Source of the DNA: Oscillospiraceae bacterium
GTDB taxonomy: Bacteria; Bacillota; Clostridia; Oscillospirales; JAKOTC01
DNA: 51,369 bases
Direction of reading: 5' to 3'
Assembly: GCA_035353335.1 (NCBI GenBank)
Contig: DAOPZJ010000013.1
Span: 1-51,369, forward strand
Positions 24,601-32,309 of the stretch are shown piece by piece (the first letter of the stretch is position 1; every line of letters starts with the position of its first letter). Under the pieces are notes generated by a model, which made no database searches, was not told where the DNA came from, and saw only the letters and a list, made by a program, of their open reading frames with translations. The position numbers and the translations under genes are program-made.

Positions 24601-25074
24601 AGCCTGCACCATAACTGGGCGCCCGCGGTCAGTGCCTACGGCACCGACTCCTTCTACTTCATGCCGTTCTCAAAAGATCTCGCAAATTCCATCTACAACC
24701 GCGTGACCGATTACTACGACAGCGGCATGTATCCAGGAGCTAACTCCAGCGCCTATAAGCGCGGCTGCAACTATTACCCGTTCTACGTCACCCGTTATTG
24801 GTATTGCCCCTCCACATTGGTCGAATACGGATTCATGAGCAATTCCGCGGAATTGCAGAAGCTCATCGATCCGAACAACCAGGACGGCCTTGCTCGTGCC
24901 ACGGTCAAGGGAATCATCGATTACTTCGCTTCAAACGGCATCGTCGGCAGCGGCAGCACAACCTCCTCGCAGCCGACCGCATCCAGCGAACCGGCTTCTT
25001 CACAGGAGAACTCGATCCCATCTTCCCTGCCGCAGAGCTCAACAGCCACGTCATCTACACCTTCCCAAGGTTAA
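21685..25074 (+). CDS. Membrane-anchored TIM-barrel protein with C-terminal N-acetylmuramoyl-L-alanine amidase
   Basis: This 1129-residue protein has a basic cytoplasmic N-terminus (1-86), one membrane helix (about 87-106) and a large extracellular part. Residues about 125-470 look like a GHL10/GH18-like barrel (VDFYTKSGMTFDEV, YVLTDCEYNPNQ, FDYFQVEDYGS). Beta-rich Ig-like modules follow. An Amidase_3 domain begins near residue 896, with LLDAGHGG (His906), the metal-ligand Glu in NYPEKRVNL, SLHHNW and VEYGFMSN. A Ser/Thr-rich tail ends the protein. Amidase_3 enzymes cut the MurNAc-L-Ala bond. GGAGG precedes the ATG. It likely forms an operon with the preceding lipoprotein. Confidence 0.88.
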   Translation: MQDYSARRRSRNGGRSLLEKKDKPKAFEKKEEKIDTAALFAVSNETAVERKKPEKQVILPKHNENPDKKPEKMPKEPKKPGSRLSLKITALVLAVLILAGGTLTYAKWYQILDLVDNWKQEEVNIVPLSETDPDYLAARYTYKPLSYISQTSGGAIYDKTLALEALPGVDFYTKSGMTFDEVMKELDNLIAFALSMKATELILPLQCSEGSFVTVNDFDTLFNGQLPAYLVTKGSENGIKISFSFSPLSWVKGGSQVTLDPTKPSDRALISTAAAQIAALGAASYVLTDCEYNPNQGTYADYAASNIGSGFEVYKRSALSDTLFDIAQTLRAGSDTVLVGVRVGPIWQLSSNSSDGIDAVCDYESYTDGYADTKAWLSNGIFDYFQVEDYGSLSNKDQPFASIFEWWTRAAGTDIPLMVVHAGEKIASTETGWSLYDQIPKQILEAQKSESYAGSIISGVSKLVKYSEIPAVITNSFSGEVDGDDILRKLVITSPNKKDTTTYESKVTLSGSSDPNFSVILNGKPIERTSKGYFSFNFDLAVGKNTYVFEHKGTKVTYTVDRKILVVKTVDPTKSITIFAGTPIVFSATALKGSKVYADIDGTRIDMHEDAILLDESNESLGDYINYTGSYTVPESSKSRTISGIKITGVWDGYTTAKDCADVKVKEIDKSTVRVAKVISEAGAEVFRYGTVDDKSVPTAYPLPAGTRDFIIGEVTLPFSEDGASHVYVYYLLQSGKRIYKSKDGVASTDVIVEAGSTVPYTTISNPGFEVTSDYTKLYLDMSSKVPFTVELLPQSYVDATSTVPNFTIGDFTAQKIKLTFNYVTDASALPALSGSPIFTSVGNWEKDGSNYSITLTLAKSFYGMYTEYSGDTLVFSFNNPPVISTSSNSYGYSLEGITVLLDAGHGGNSSGAIGANPNYPEKRVNLDLANKVADILRGLGAKVIMMRSADVYISIENRAVLCGRYKPDIFISLHHNWAPAVSAYGTDSFYFMPFSKDLANSIYNRVTDYYDSGMYPGANSSAYKRGCNYYPFYVTRYWYCPSTLVEYGFMSNSAELQKLIDPNNQDGLARATVKGIIDYFASNGIVGSGSTTSSQPTASSEPASSQENSIPSSLPQSSTATSSTPSQG

Positions 25075-25084
25075 AGCAAGTATA

Positions 25085-25121
25085 AAAGAACCGCGGACGA
25101 ATTCGTCTGCGGTTCTTTTTA
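25085..25121 (+). terminator. Bidirectional terminator
   Basis: A near-perfect palindrome (25087-25116: AGAACCGC, one mismatch, GACGAATTCGTC, GCGGTTCT) is followed by five T on plus and by TTTTATA on minus. It serves the converging amidase and phosphatase genes. Confidence 0.85.
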
Positions 25122-25138
25122 ATTCCATTTATGAAGGA

Positions 25139-25915
25139 TTACAGCAAAGATTTCCCTTCCCACTCTTCTTCGGGCAAAACTCCGAGTATCTTCGCGACTG
25201 TCGGCGCGATATCCATGATGCTCGCATTTTCAATTGTACCGCCGGGAGCAAATCCGTCTCCCGCCGCGAACAGCGGGATCGTCATATCTTCGGGCATCTC
25301 AGTGCCGTGGCTGCGCTCGTGTCCGCCGTGGTCGGCGGTCACAAAGACCGTATAATCGCTTGGCAGAGATTTGATTATCCGCTCGATGCAAATCCAGCTC
25401 TCGTAAACCGATCGCATGTATTCGTCGGTCATCCAGCCGAAATTATGTCCGGCTTCATCGGTGAAACCCAAATACAAAAAAGCAAAATCGGGCGAATATT
25501 TACGCATGTATTCAACCGCATCGTCGGTGATGCAGATATTTGCCTTTTCGTAAGACATGATATGGCCGGAATAAAAACAAGCATGGGCGAGGGCGTCGGG
25601 TCTGTTGAGATCGCGAAGTTCCTCCCAGTCGTAAAACATTGCGGAAATCTTTTTATTGGCGCGCAGGACGTCGAAAAGGCCTTTGATCGGACGGACCTGC
25701 GGCACATAAAGATTGGTGGTTACCCCATGTCTTTGCGATGTCACGCTGTGAAATAAAGACATATGGCAAGGAAGCGTGACCGACGGCATAACCGTTCTTG
25801 CTTCGGCGGTATAACTTCCCCTATTTTGAAGTTCTTTGATAAACGGATGCGGACACTTCGCAACCGCATCCGGACGCATTCCGTCAACCAGAATCAGCAG
25901 TACTTTCTTACTCAT
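25139..25915 (-). CDS. Alkaline phosphatase-fold phosphodiesterase/pyrophosphatase
   Basis: The start at ATG 25915 has AAAGGA upstream and gives 258 residues. The fold's metal motifs are visible: LLILVDGMRPDAV at the N-terminus, the nucleophile region VMPSVTLPCHMSLFHSV, FLYLGFTDEAGHNFGW and VTADHGGHERSHG. This is the nucleotide pyrophosphatase/phosphodiesterase branch (PF01663). There is no signal peptide, so it is probably cytoplasmic. It has its own promoter and faces the amidase gene across a shared terminator. The substrate is unknown. Confidence 0.88.
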   Translation of the reverse strand: MSKKVLLILVDGMRPDAVAKCPHPFIKELQNRGSYTAEARTVMPSVTLPCHMSLFHSVTSQRHGVTTNLYVPQVRPIKGLFDVLRANKKISAMFYDWEELRDLNRPDALAHACFYSGHIMSYEKANICITDDAVEYMRKYSPDFAFLYLGFTDEAGHNFGWMTDEYMRSVYESWICIERIIKSLPSDYTVFVTADHGGHERSHGTEMPEDMTIPLFAAGDGFAPGGTIENASIMDIAPTVAKILGVLPEEEWEGKSLL

Positions 25916-25992
25916 TAGTAAAAATTCCTTTCGCCGAATCCGCACAAAAAATACCTCTGTTTTCAGGATGAAGATACGGATTTCATTTGAAA

Positions 25993-26021
25993 ATTTTAGT
26001 TCTTTTTGTCAAAAATGTCAA
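25993..26021 (-). promoter_or_regulatory. Promoter of the phosphodiesterase gene
   Basis: On the minus strand there is -35 TTGACA (26021-26016), a 17-base spacer and -10 TAAAAT (25998-25993). Confidence 0.65.
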
Positions 26022-26027
26022 GAACCC

Positions 26028-26052
26028 GACAGGTGCCAAAATAGCACCTGTC
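26028..26052 (-). terminator. Hairpin at the end of the YdcF gene
   Basis: A perfect 9-bp stem (GACAGGTGC 26028-26036 with GCACCTGTC 26044-26052) overlaps the ydcF stop codon. No uninterrupted T run follows on the minus strand, so terminator function is uncertain; it may only separate the two genes. Confidence 0.45.
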
Positions 26053-26818
26053 AGTTGCCGGATCCGGTGATTAAATAATACTTCAGCATTGCGAAGGCCT
26101 CACGAATCCAGAAGGATTGCTGCAATAAATACGGGCTTCCGGAGCAATAAGGAGTGCTGTCGAGCCCAGCGTGTTTGGCATAAAGGGCACTGCGGTATTG
26201 ATGAAACCGGTCGGTGATAATCACTACTTTATTGCCAAATCCGTTTATTTTGAGAATTTCCGCGCTTAAATTGAGATTTTCGTGGCTGTCGGTCGATTTA
26301 TCCTCCATGAGAACTCGGCTTGCGGCAATTCCCTTTTCGACAAGATATTGCTTCATCACGTCAGCTTCGGTCCGATCGCTGTTGCTGTCCTCGCCGCCGC
26401 TGACAATACAGGTGATGCCGGGATGAACATTTAAAAATTCCACCGCTGCATTGAGTCGATATTGCAACAGCAATTGCGGACGATCACCTTCGATGCCGCC
26501 GCCCATTACAATTACGGCATCGGGATTGGCAAAAGTCGCAACATAAGAACCGCGGGCGACAATAGCCATCATCACCAGCATATATGCCGCGCCGACGCAA
26601 AAGACCGACCAAAAAAAGATCTTTACGGGTAGATAGGCCTTTTTCAACAGCTTTCTCGCCACAGGATTGATGAACGGAAGCGCAATGAAGAAAACGCCGA
26701 GTATCGCAGGAAACCACACACCGATGTTGATTAATCCATAGACGAAATACGGGAGCAATGCGAATACGGTTAAGAATAAGCCGAAAATAATGGATATAAC
26801 TTTTAAATTCTTTTTCAT
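26051..26818 (-). CDS. YdcF family (DUF218) membrane protein
   Basis: This 255-residue protein has two hydrophobic N-terminal segments (about residues 7-29 and 32-52) and another near 66-88. A DUF218 domain follows, with AVIVMGGGIEGDRPQLLLQYRLNAA, IVSGGEDSNSDRTEADVMKQYL, and VLMEDKSTDSHENLNLSAEIL. The conserved Glu/Asp and Ser-Thr positions match the SanA/ElyC/YdcF family, which is linked to envelope integrity. Enzymatic activity is unproven. It is read from a promoter that overlaps the divergent SGNH hydrolase promoter. Confidence 0.88.
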   Translation of the reverse strand: MKKNLKVISIIFGLFLTVFALLPYFVYGLINIGVWFPAILGVFFIALPFINPVARKLLKKAYLPVKIFFWSVFCVGAAYMLVMMAIVARGSYVATFANPDAVIVMGGGIEGDRPQLLLQYRLNAAVEFLNVHPGITCIVSGGEDSNSDRTEADVMKQYLVEKGIAASRVLMEDKSTDSHENLNLSAEILKINGFGNKVVIITDRFHQYRSALYAKHAGLDSTPYCSGSPYLLQQSFWIREAFAMLKYYLITGSGN

Positions 26819-26859
26819 ATGTTTTGTTGCCTTTTCTTTGAAAAAGTTGTTTCATTAAG

Positions 26860-26888
26860 ATTTTATCATAAATCTGCGGCGTTGCCAA
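26860..26888 (-). promoter_or_regulatory. Promoter of the YdcF gene
   Basis: On the minus strand there is -35 TTGGCA (26888-26883), a 17-base spacer and -10 TAAAAT (26865-26860). Its -35 box shares five base pairs with the -35 box of the opposite promoter. Confidence 0.65.
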
Positions 26889-26910
26889 GCAAATAACGGT
26901 GTGGTATAAT
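26882..26910 (+). promoter_or_regulatory. Promoter of the SGNH hydrolase gene
   Basis: There is -35 TTGCCA (26882-26887), a 17-base spacer and -10 TATAAT (26905-26910). A CAGAGG/CCTCTG hairpin (about 26924-26953) follows in the leader. Confidence 0.78.
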
Positions 26911-26960
26911 TGCCACAAATCCTGCAGAGGTAAGTATTTGTTTTAAACCTCTGTGAAAGT

Positions 26961-27701
26961 GTGATGTTAAAAATGAACAGCATATTGGAAAAAGTTTGTG
27001 CGCAAAGAACGGAAAAACGCATTGAAAACCCCTTAAAAATCGCGTTTTTAGGCGACAGCGTGACCCACGGATGTTTTGAAACATGGGAGACAAACGGCCA
27101 ATTTGACGGCTCCGTAGATTATGAAAACGTCTATCATGCGCGTTTAAAACGGATGCTCGATATTGTGTTTCCGAAATGCCCCGTCACAATCATCAACGCG
27201 GGCATCGGAGGGGATAACACCGCCGGAGGACTTGCCCGCGTTCAAAAAGATGTGATCGACCACAACCCCGACATCGCGATTGTCTGCTACGGGTTAAATG
27301 ATGTTGGCGGTGGGATGGTGGGACTGGAAGGTTATAAAAAGAATCTTTCGCTCCTGTTCGGACGTCTTCAAGCCGCCAAAATCAAGACGATTTTTTTGAC
27401 ACCGAACATGATGTGCACTTCGGTTTCGCCCGAATATCCCAAGGGCGGCATCTGCGCCAAAGCGGCCGCTTCTTGCAGCCGCCTGCAGACCGAGGGCGTG
27501 ATGGATTTATATATGGAAGACGCAAGGCAGGTCAGCCGTGAAAATGAAGTCGAATTGTGCGACTGCTACGCCGATTGGAAAAAGCTCGAACAAGCCGGTG
27601 CGGACATCACCTCGCTGCTCGCAAACCACATCAACCACCCGACCAGAGAGATGCATGCGCTTTTTGCCGCACGGCTTTTTGAAACGCTGGTATTAGAATA
27701 A
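26961..27701 (+). CDS. SGNH/GDSL hydrolase family protein
   Basis: This protein of about 246 residues is an SGNH esterase/lipase-fold protein. Block I is FLGDSVTHG (catalytic Ser), block II the Gly in NAGIGGDNTAGG, block III the Asn of YGLNDVGGG, and block V the Asp/His region ending LANHINHPTREMH. There is no signal peptide. Such proteins deacylate lipids or acetylated glycans; the substrate is not evident. The start is either the ATG at 26961 or one of the next in-frame ATGs; none has a strong ribosome binding site. It is a single-gene unit bounded by a promoter and a terminator. Confidence 0.85.
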   Translation: MMLKMNSILEKVCAQRTEKRIENPLKIAFLGDSVTHGCFETWETNGQFDGSVDYENVYHARLKRMLDIVFPKCPVTIINAGIGGDNTAGGLARVQKDVIDHNPDIAIVCYGLNDVGGGMVGLEGYKKNLSLLFGRLQAAKIKTIFLTPNMMCTSVSPEYPKGGICAKAAASCSRLQTEGVMDLYMEDARQVSRENEVELCDCYADWKKLEQAGADITSLLANHINHPTREMHALFAARLFETLVLE

Positions 27702-27702
27702 T

Positions 27703-27746
27703 TAAAAAATCCGCTCCACCGAATTAAACAGTGGAGCGGATTTTTA
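27703..27746 (+). terminator. Bidirectional terminator
   Basis: A perfect 13-bp stem (27707-27719 with 27731-27743) is flanked by A-rich sequence on one side and T-rich on the other. It ends the SGNH gene and the converging lipoprotein gene. Confidence 0.88.
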
Positions 27747-27748
27747 TA

Positions 27749-28618
27749 TCAACCAAGCGGAACCGTGACGGGCTTGAACGAACAAATCTTTTCCACATTT
27801 TCTTCACTGAACAGTGCGCCGGGAATGCTTGCGAAACAAACATATCCGTCGGTTTCCCAATATATATGGTAATTTGTCGGAATGCCATCAGGACCCGTAG
27901 AGTTAGCGGAATAATAAAACTCTGCTTGCTCGGCATTTCCGAGCGGTTGTAAATTGGAATTTTCAATATCCCAAGCAAGTGCCGCGCCTGGGATTTTTGA
28001 TTTTGCTGTACACCATTGCAAGATAATCATGTTTTTCGCACTGAAAGCCGAATAGTCTTCGGAGGGTGAACTTTTATCACTGCTTGTAGTCATTTCGCTT
28101 GGAATCGAACTTTCAACTTTCGTAACATATGGTGACTGAGGATGCGATATTGATTCAAAAGCGGCCCGAGCGGAACTTCTGATCTTATCGAGATAATCGA
28201 TCAAATCATCGGTAACATAAGTGTAAGAACCATATACCGTCCAGATTTCAACACTGCTTAAATGAAAACCATACGGCGGAGTGAAGGTCGGTTCATAGAT
28301 TGCAATTTGATTATCCTTAATAAAGTTTTGGATTTTTACTCCGTTGATCTCTTTCTCGGCTGAATTTTGTTTGAGATAATCCAATAATTCTTGTGTTGTT
28401 TTAAAATAAGTATGATCATAAGAAGGTTCTGTTGCTTTTCCAACTGAGGACTCGGGAGAAGTTGTGGTCTCGAATGACGAATACTCGGGTGAGTTTGTGG
28501 TCTCGGATGTCATGGGTTCGGTAGAGGTTGCGACCTCGGGAGTGTTGGCAAAACTTTGGCAAGCCAGCAAAAGGAAAATAACCATCAGAATTGAAAAGAC
28601 AGTTGATACTCTTTTCAT
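27749..28618 (-). CDS. Hypothetical lipoprotein
   Basis: The start at ATG 28618 has AGGAGG six bases upstream and gives 289 residues. A lipoprotein signal ends at LLLAC (Cys20). Residues about 25-70 are Thr/Ser/Glu-rich with near repeats (SETTNSPEYSSFETTTSPESS), a typical spacer. The remainder is a globular domain (residues about 80-289) that I do not recognise, with KTTQELLDYLKQNS, YGFHLSSVEIWTVYGSY and a C-terminal YHIYWETDGYVCFASIPG. It has its own promoter and no linked genes that suggest a role. Confidence 0.8.
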   Translation of the reverse strand: MKRVSTVFSILMVIFLLLACQSFANTPEVATSTEPMTSETTNSPEYSSFETTTSPESSVGKATEPSYDHTYFKTTQELLDYLKQNSAEKEINGVKIQNFIKDNQIAIYEPTFTPPYGFHLSSVEIWTVYGSYTYVTDDLIDYLDKIRSSARAAFESISHPQSPYVTKVESSIPSEMTTSSDKSSPSEDYSAFSAKNMIILQWCTAKSKIPGAALAWDIENSNLQPLGNAEQAEFYYSANSTGPDGIPTNYHIYWETDGYVCFASIPGALFSEENVEKICSFKPVTVPLG

Positions 28619-28685
28619 AATGTCCTCCTTTTCATATGATTGCGGTGAATGTAAATGTTTTTCTCTAAGATTCTTACAATTACAG

Positions 28686-28714
28686 ATTATACCAAAACGT
28701 CCATTCCATTTCAA
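28686..28714 (-). promoter_or_regulatory. Promoter of the hypothetical lipoprotein
   Basis: On the minus strand there is -35 TTGAAA (28714-28709), a 17-base spacer and -10 TATAAT (28691-28686). Confidence 0.78.
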
Positions 28715-28835
28715 GAGCTCATTATGTTTTTTCGATGAATATTTACAGTTATCCGACTCTTAAACACAGACGAATTAAACAAATCAACTGTGTGACGAAA
28801 TCACTTTTTCGGCACGGCTTTCTCGTCTTTCAGGG

Positions 28836-28864
28836 TTTACATCGGAATGGGATCGTGGTACAAT
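28836..28864 (+). promoter_or_regulatory. Promoter of the uronide catabolic operon
   Basis: There is -35 TTTACA (28836-28841), a 17-base spacer and -10 TACAAT (28859-28864), 57 bases before the GH105-type gene. The 303-base divergent region 28619-28921 holds this, the opposite promoter, and no further gene that I can see. No cre-like site or clear operator was recognised. Confidence 0.7.
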
Positions 28865-28921
28865 GTAACATGGGTTCGGATGGGATAAAATCCGCCCGAT
28901 TATGGTTCGGAGGTTAACATC

Positions 28922-29980
28922 ATGCTGGAAAATAAAGCGGTTGTCGAACAAAAATGCGAACAGATCATCGATACCCTGATCGCAATCGGCACCGAAGGTA
29001 CCAACATCCTGCTCAATATGAACATCTGGGACTGGTCTCAGGGCGTCGGCCTTTACGGCATCTATAAATATTATAAATACAGCGGCGAAAAAAAATATCT
29101 TGATTATTTAATCGAGTGGTTTGACTCCAAAATGCCCGACGAAGACAAGATCATGAAAAACGTCAACACCATGGCGCCGCTTTCGACCATGGCGCACCTC
29201 TATGAAGAGACGGGCAACGGAAAATACCGTGACTTCTGCATCCGCTGGGCCGAATGGGTGCTCCATGATATGATCCGTACCGATGAGGGCGGGCTTCAAC
29301 ATCTGACCATCGACTCGCTGAACACCCAACAGCTCTGGGCCGACACGGTGTTTATGACCGCGCTCTCGATGGCGAAAATCGGCCAGATCACCGGAAATCA
29401 GGCCTACAAAGACGAAGCCATTAAACAGTTTTTAATTCACATCAAATATCTCCAGGACCCCGAGACCGGGTTGTTATTCCACGGCTGGACCTTTGACGGG
29501 CACCACAACTTCGGCAAGGCGCTCTGGTGCCGCGGCAACTGTTGGTTCACGGCGGCTTCGATCGACATGACCGAATATATCGAAATCCCCGAGCCGGACA
29601 AGACTGCGATTTTAAACGGCTATCGTAAACAATGCGCAGCGCTCAAAAAATATCAGGACGAGTCCGGCCTGTTCCACACGCTGGTCGACGACCCAACCGC
29701 ATATCTCGAGAGTTCGGGTTCTGCCGGTTTCATCTATGGGTTGCAAAAAGGCGTCGCATCTGGCGTGCTCGACAGCAGTTACAAAGCTGTCTGCGACAAG
29801 GGTTTGGAAGGTCTCTGGAACGAAATCGGCCCCGACGGCATTGTCAAAAACGCCTCTTACGGCACGGTTGTGCATATGACCAAGGATTATTATAAACAGA
29901 TCCGCCTGACCTCCACCGGCTACGGCCAGTCGCTGACGCTGCTGGCGCTGACGCAATATCTCAGCGGACTCAAGAAATAG
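28922..29980 (+). CDS. GH88/GH105 family unsaturated uronyl hydrolase
   Basis: This 352-residue protein resembles YteR/YesR-type unsaturated rhamnogalacturonyl hydrolases with an (alpha/alpha)6 barrel. Helical-repeat text includes MNIWDWSQGVGLYGIYKYYKYSG, NTMAPLSTMAHLYEETGNGKYRD, LWADTVFMTALSMAKIG (with the likely catalytic Asp), LLFHGWTFDGHHNFGKALWCRGNCWF and the closing GYGQSLTLLALTQYL. There is no signal peptide, so it acts inside the cell on imported unsaturated oligosaccharides and releases the 4-deoxy uronate used by KduI. GGAGG lies nine bases before the ATG. It opens the operon that also encodes the later uronate steps. Confidence 0.92.
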   Translation: MLENKAVVEQKCEQIIDTLIAIGTEGTNILLNMNIWDWSQGVGLYGIYKYYKYSGEKKYLDYLIEWFDSKMPDEDKIMKNVNTMAPLSTMAHLYEETGNGKYRDFCIRWAEWVLHDMIRTDEGGLQHLTIDSLNTQQLWADTVFMTALSMAKIGQITGNQAYKDEAIKQFLIHIKYLQDPETGLLFHGWTFDGHHNFGKALWCRGNCWFTAASIDMTEYIEIPEPDKTAILNGYRKQCAALKKYQDESGLFHTLVDDPTAYLESSGSAGFIYGLQKGVASGVLDSSYKAVCDKGLEGLWNEIGPDGIVKNASYGTVVHMTKDYYKQIRLTSTGYGQSLTLLALTQYLSGLKK

Positions 29981-29981
29981 C

Positions 29982-31097
29982 ATGTTTTGGACAAGACAGC
30001 AATACATTGACCTAATGACCTTCAAAGGCGCACCTCGCCCCATGTTTATCGAGATTTTCGGGAAACTGATTGGGCTCGATGAAGAATGGGCGGCACAAGG
30101 TGCGACCGACGCCGAACGCGACCTTTCGGCTTTCAATTTCGACTGGGTAAACCGCGTACAAGCCGGCATCAACTGCGGATTGATGGACCCGTACGAGGAA
30201 AAAGTGCTTGAAAAAGGCGACGGCTATGTGATTTCGCAGGATGCGATGGGACGCAAAGTCAAGCTCTGCACCGCCACCGCGACGATCCCCCTGCCCTTGT
30301 CTTATCCCGTCACCGATTTCGACAGCTGGCTGAAAATCAAGCCGAAGTTTCAGTTTGACGAGAAACGCATCGACATAGAAGCAGTGAACACAGCGGCAAA
30401 AGCACGTGAACATGATGCGCTGGTGCATCTGGATGTTCCCGGCGGATTCGATATGCCGCGTGAATTAATGGGCGAGGAAAACCTGTGCATCGCCTATTAC
30501 GACGAGCCGGAACTGATTCAGGATATGCTCGACACTTGCGCCGACACCACGTTGAAAGTGTTGGAACGGTTGGAAGGCAAACTCGTCGTCGACAATCTGT
30601 TCGTGCACGAAGACATGGCCGGAAAGAGCGGCCCGTTAATTGGTCCGTCGTTATTTGACGAATTTGTCAAGCCGTATTACGAAAAAATATGGACGGCGGC
30701 AAAGTCCATGGGCACCGCGATCTTTTCCCAAGACAGTGACGGAAACATGAATCCGTTGATGAAAAACATCGCCGAGAGCGGCATTAACGTGTTTTATCCG
30801 ATGGAACCCGGCTCCGGAATGGACATCGTCGCTTGCCGCAAACAGTTCGGAAACCGCCTCGCATTCAAAGCAGGAATCGATAAATATGCTCTGCGCGGAA
30901 CCAAAGAGGATATTCGCCGCGAAGTTGAATACAAAGTCGGATCTCTCAAAAACGATCTCGGCATCGCATTTGGGCTCGACCACCGTATCCCGAACGGCGT
31001 TCCGATTGAAAATTATCGCTATTACGTCTCGTTAGTCAAGGAGATTCTCGGAATCCCGATGACCGAAGCGGGAAAATGGACCCGGATGGGGTTTTAA
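29982..31097 (+). CDS. Uroporphyrinogen decarboxylase-family protein
   Basis: This 371-residue protein has the UroD fold, but its operon position (1 base after the GH105-type stop) argues against haem synthesis. Seen are HLDVPGGFDMPREL, VHEDMAGKSGPLIGP, the strand FSQDSDGNMNPLM and FKAGIDKYALRGTKEDIRREVEYKV. UroD relatives include cobamide-dependent methyltransferases (MtaA, MtbA), which bind zinc through a His-x-Cys motif in the strand that here reads D251-S-D253-G-N. Zinc-thiolate chemistry is therefore not supported. Similar proteins occur in sugar-use loci, but I know of no settled function. A role on methylated or modified pectin sugars is speculation. Confidence 0.82.
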   Translation: MFWTRQQYIDLMTFKGAPRPMFIEIFGKLIGLDEEWAAQGATDAERDLSAFNFDWVNRVQAGINCGLMDPYEEKVLEKGDGYVISQDAMGRKVKLCTATATIPLPLSYPVTDFDSWLKIKPKFQFDEKRIDIEAVNTAAKAREHDALVHLDVPGGFDMPRELMGEENLCIAYYDEPELIQDMLDTCADTTLKVLERLEGKLVVDNLFVHEDMAGKSGPLIGPSLFDEFVKPYYEKIWTAAKSMGTAIFSQDSDGNMNPLMKNIAESGINVFYPMEPGSGMDIVACRKQFGNRLAFKAGIDKYALRGTKEDIRREVEYKVGSLKNDLGIAFGLDHRIPNGVPIENYRYYVSLVKEILGIPMTEAGKWTRMGF

Positions 31098-31105
31098 ATC
31101 TTAAT

Positions 31106-31131
31106 TTGTTTGCCCGACGAAGGGCAGAAAG
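31106..31131 (+). repeat. Intergenic hairpin in the uronide operon
   Basis: TTTGCCC, a GACGAA loop and GGGCAGA form a short stem between the UroD-like and PLP-enzyme genes. It lacks a following T run, so it is more likely an RNA processing or stability element than a terminator. Confidence 0.45.
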
Positions 31132-31143
31132 TGCGAATCAACC

Positions 31144-32289
31144 ATGGAAAAGGATTACTCAAAAGTACCGAATACCGTCGCTCATCTCGGCGACGATTAT
31201 ACCCAGTACCTCGGAGCCGTCGTGCCCCCGATCTTTGAAAACACCTTGTTTACGCGCAAGGAAAAGAGTTTCGGTTACGTTTACACCCGCGTGGACAACC
31301 CGACCGTCAAGGTTACCGAACAGAAAATCGCCCAACTTGAAAAAGGAAATCACGCGTTGTTGTTTGCCTCCGGTATGGCGGCGATTACAAGTTCATTAAT
31401 GGCGTTGTTGTCCTCGGGCGACCACGCGGTTGTCGTGCGAAGCGTCTATGTTCCGGTCAAAGCCTTTTTTGATACCACGCTTTCTCCGCGTTACAATATC
31501 GGCGTGACCTATGTGCACGGCGACGATTTAAACGAATTTGAAGCGGCGATTCAACCAAATACGAAAATCATTTATCTTGAAAGCCCGTCTTCGAACATCT
31601 TTTTGGTGCAGGACATCGCCGCGATCAGTAAACTTGCGCATTCCAAAGGCATCAAAGTGCTGATTGACAACACCTGGGCGACGCCGTATTTTCAAAATCC
31701 GCTCGAATTGGGCGCGGATGTTGTGATGCATTCCGCCAGTAAATACCTCGGCGGACACAGCGACATTATCGCGGGCGTCATCGCTACCAAAGACCCCGAA
31801 CTCAGCACCTTCGGCTGGAACGAGCGCACTACCTACGGCGCTTGCGTCGATCCGATGAAGGCCTGGCTGCTGACCCGTTCACTGCGCAGTTTTCCGCTGC
31901 GTATGGAACAACATTGCAAAAACGGCTTGAAAGTCGCAAAATTCCTCGAACAGCATCCGATGATTGAACGGGTATATTATCCGGGACTCGAGAGCGATCT
32001 GGGTTATAAACTCGGTAAAAAACAGATGCGCGGTTACTGCGGTCTGATGTCGTTTATCGCCAAAGCCCCAAAAGAAAAAGTCCTTCAGGCGTTGAAATCG
32101 CTGCAGTACTTCGAAGAAGGACCGAGCTGGGGCGGATATGAGAGTTTGTTCAACTTCCCGGGCGGCGGCGAACCCGAAAAGCTCGCCGAAATTGATATCC
32201 CGTCAGGACTGTTTAGAATCTCGGTCGGTCTCGAGGACGCCGATTCCCTGTGCGGAGACCTCGACAACGCCTTAAACACATTGAAATAA
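31144..32289 (+). CDS. Cys/Met metabolism PLP-dependent enzyme
   Basis: This 381-residue protein is a member of the trans-sulfuration family (cystathionine gamma-synthase, beta-lyase, methionine gamma-lyase). Seen are SASKYLGGHSD with the PLP-binding Lys200, the Asp175 of VLIDNTWATP that contacts the cofactor ring, and YTRVDNPTVKVTEQKIAQLEKG near the N-terminus. The sequence cannot decide which reaction occurs. Its place within a uronide operon, between a UroD-like gene and a sugar dehydrogenase, is unusual; it may serve sulphur metabolism and simply be carried along, or act on an unknown intermediate. Confidence 0.88.
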   Translation: MEKDYSKVPNTVAHLGDDYTQYLGAVVPPIFENTLFTRKEKSFGYVYTRVDNPTVKVTEQKIAQLEKGNHALLFASGMAAITSSLMALLSSGDHAVVVRSVYVPVKAFFDTTLSPRYNIGVTYVHGDDLNEFEAAIQPNTKIIYLESPSSNIFLVQDIAAISKLAHSKGIKVLIDNTWATPYFQNPLELGADVVMHSASKYLGGHSDIIAGVIATKDPELSTFGWNERTTYGACVDPMKAWLLTRSLRSFPLRMEQHCKNGLKVAKFLEQHPMIERVYYPGLESDLGYKLGKKQMRGYCGLMSFIAKAPKEKVLQALKSLQYFEEGPSWGGYESLFNFPGGGEPEKLAEIDIPSGLFRISVGLEDADSLCGDLDNALNTLK

Positions 32290-32309
32290 CAATCTCTGAA
32301 AGGCGTTTC

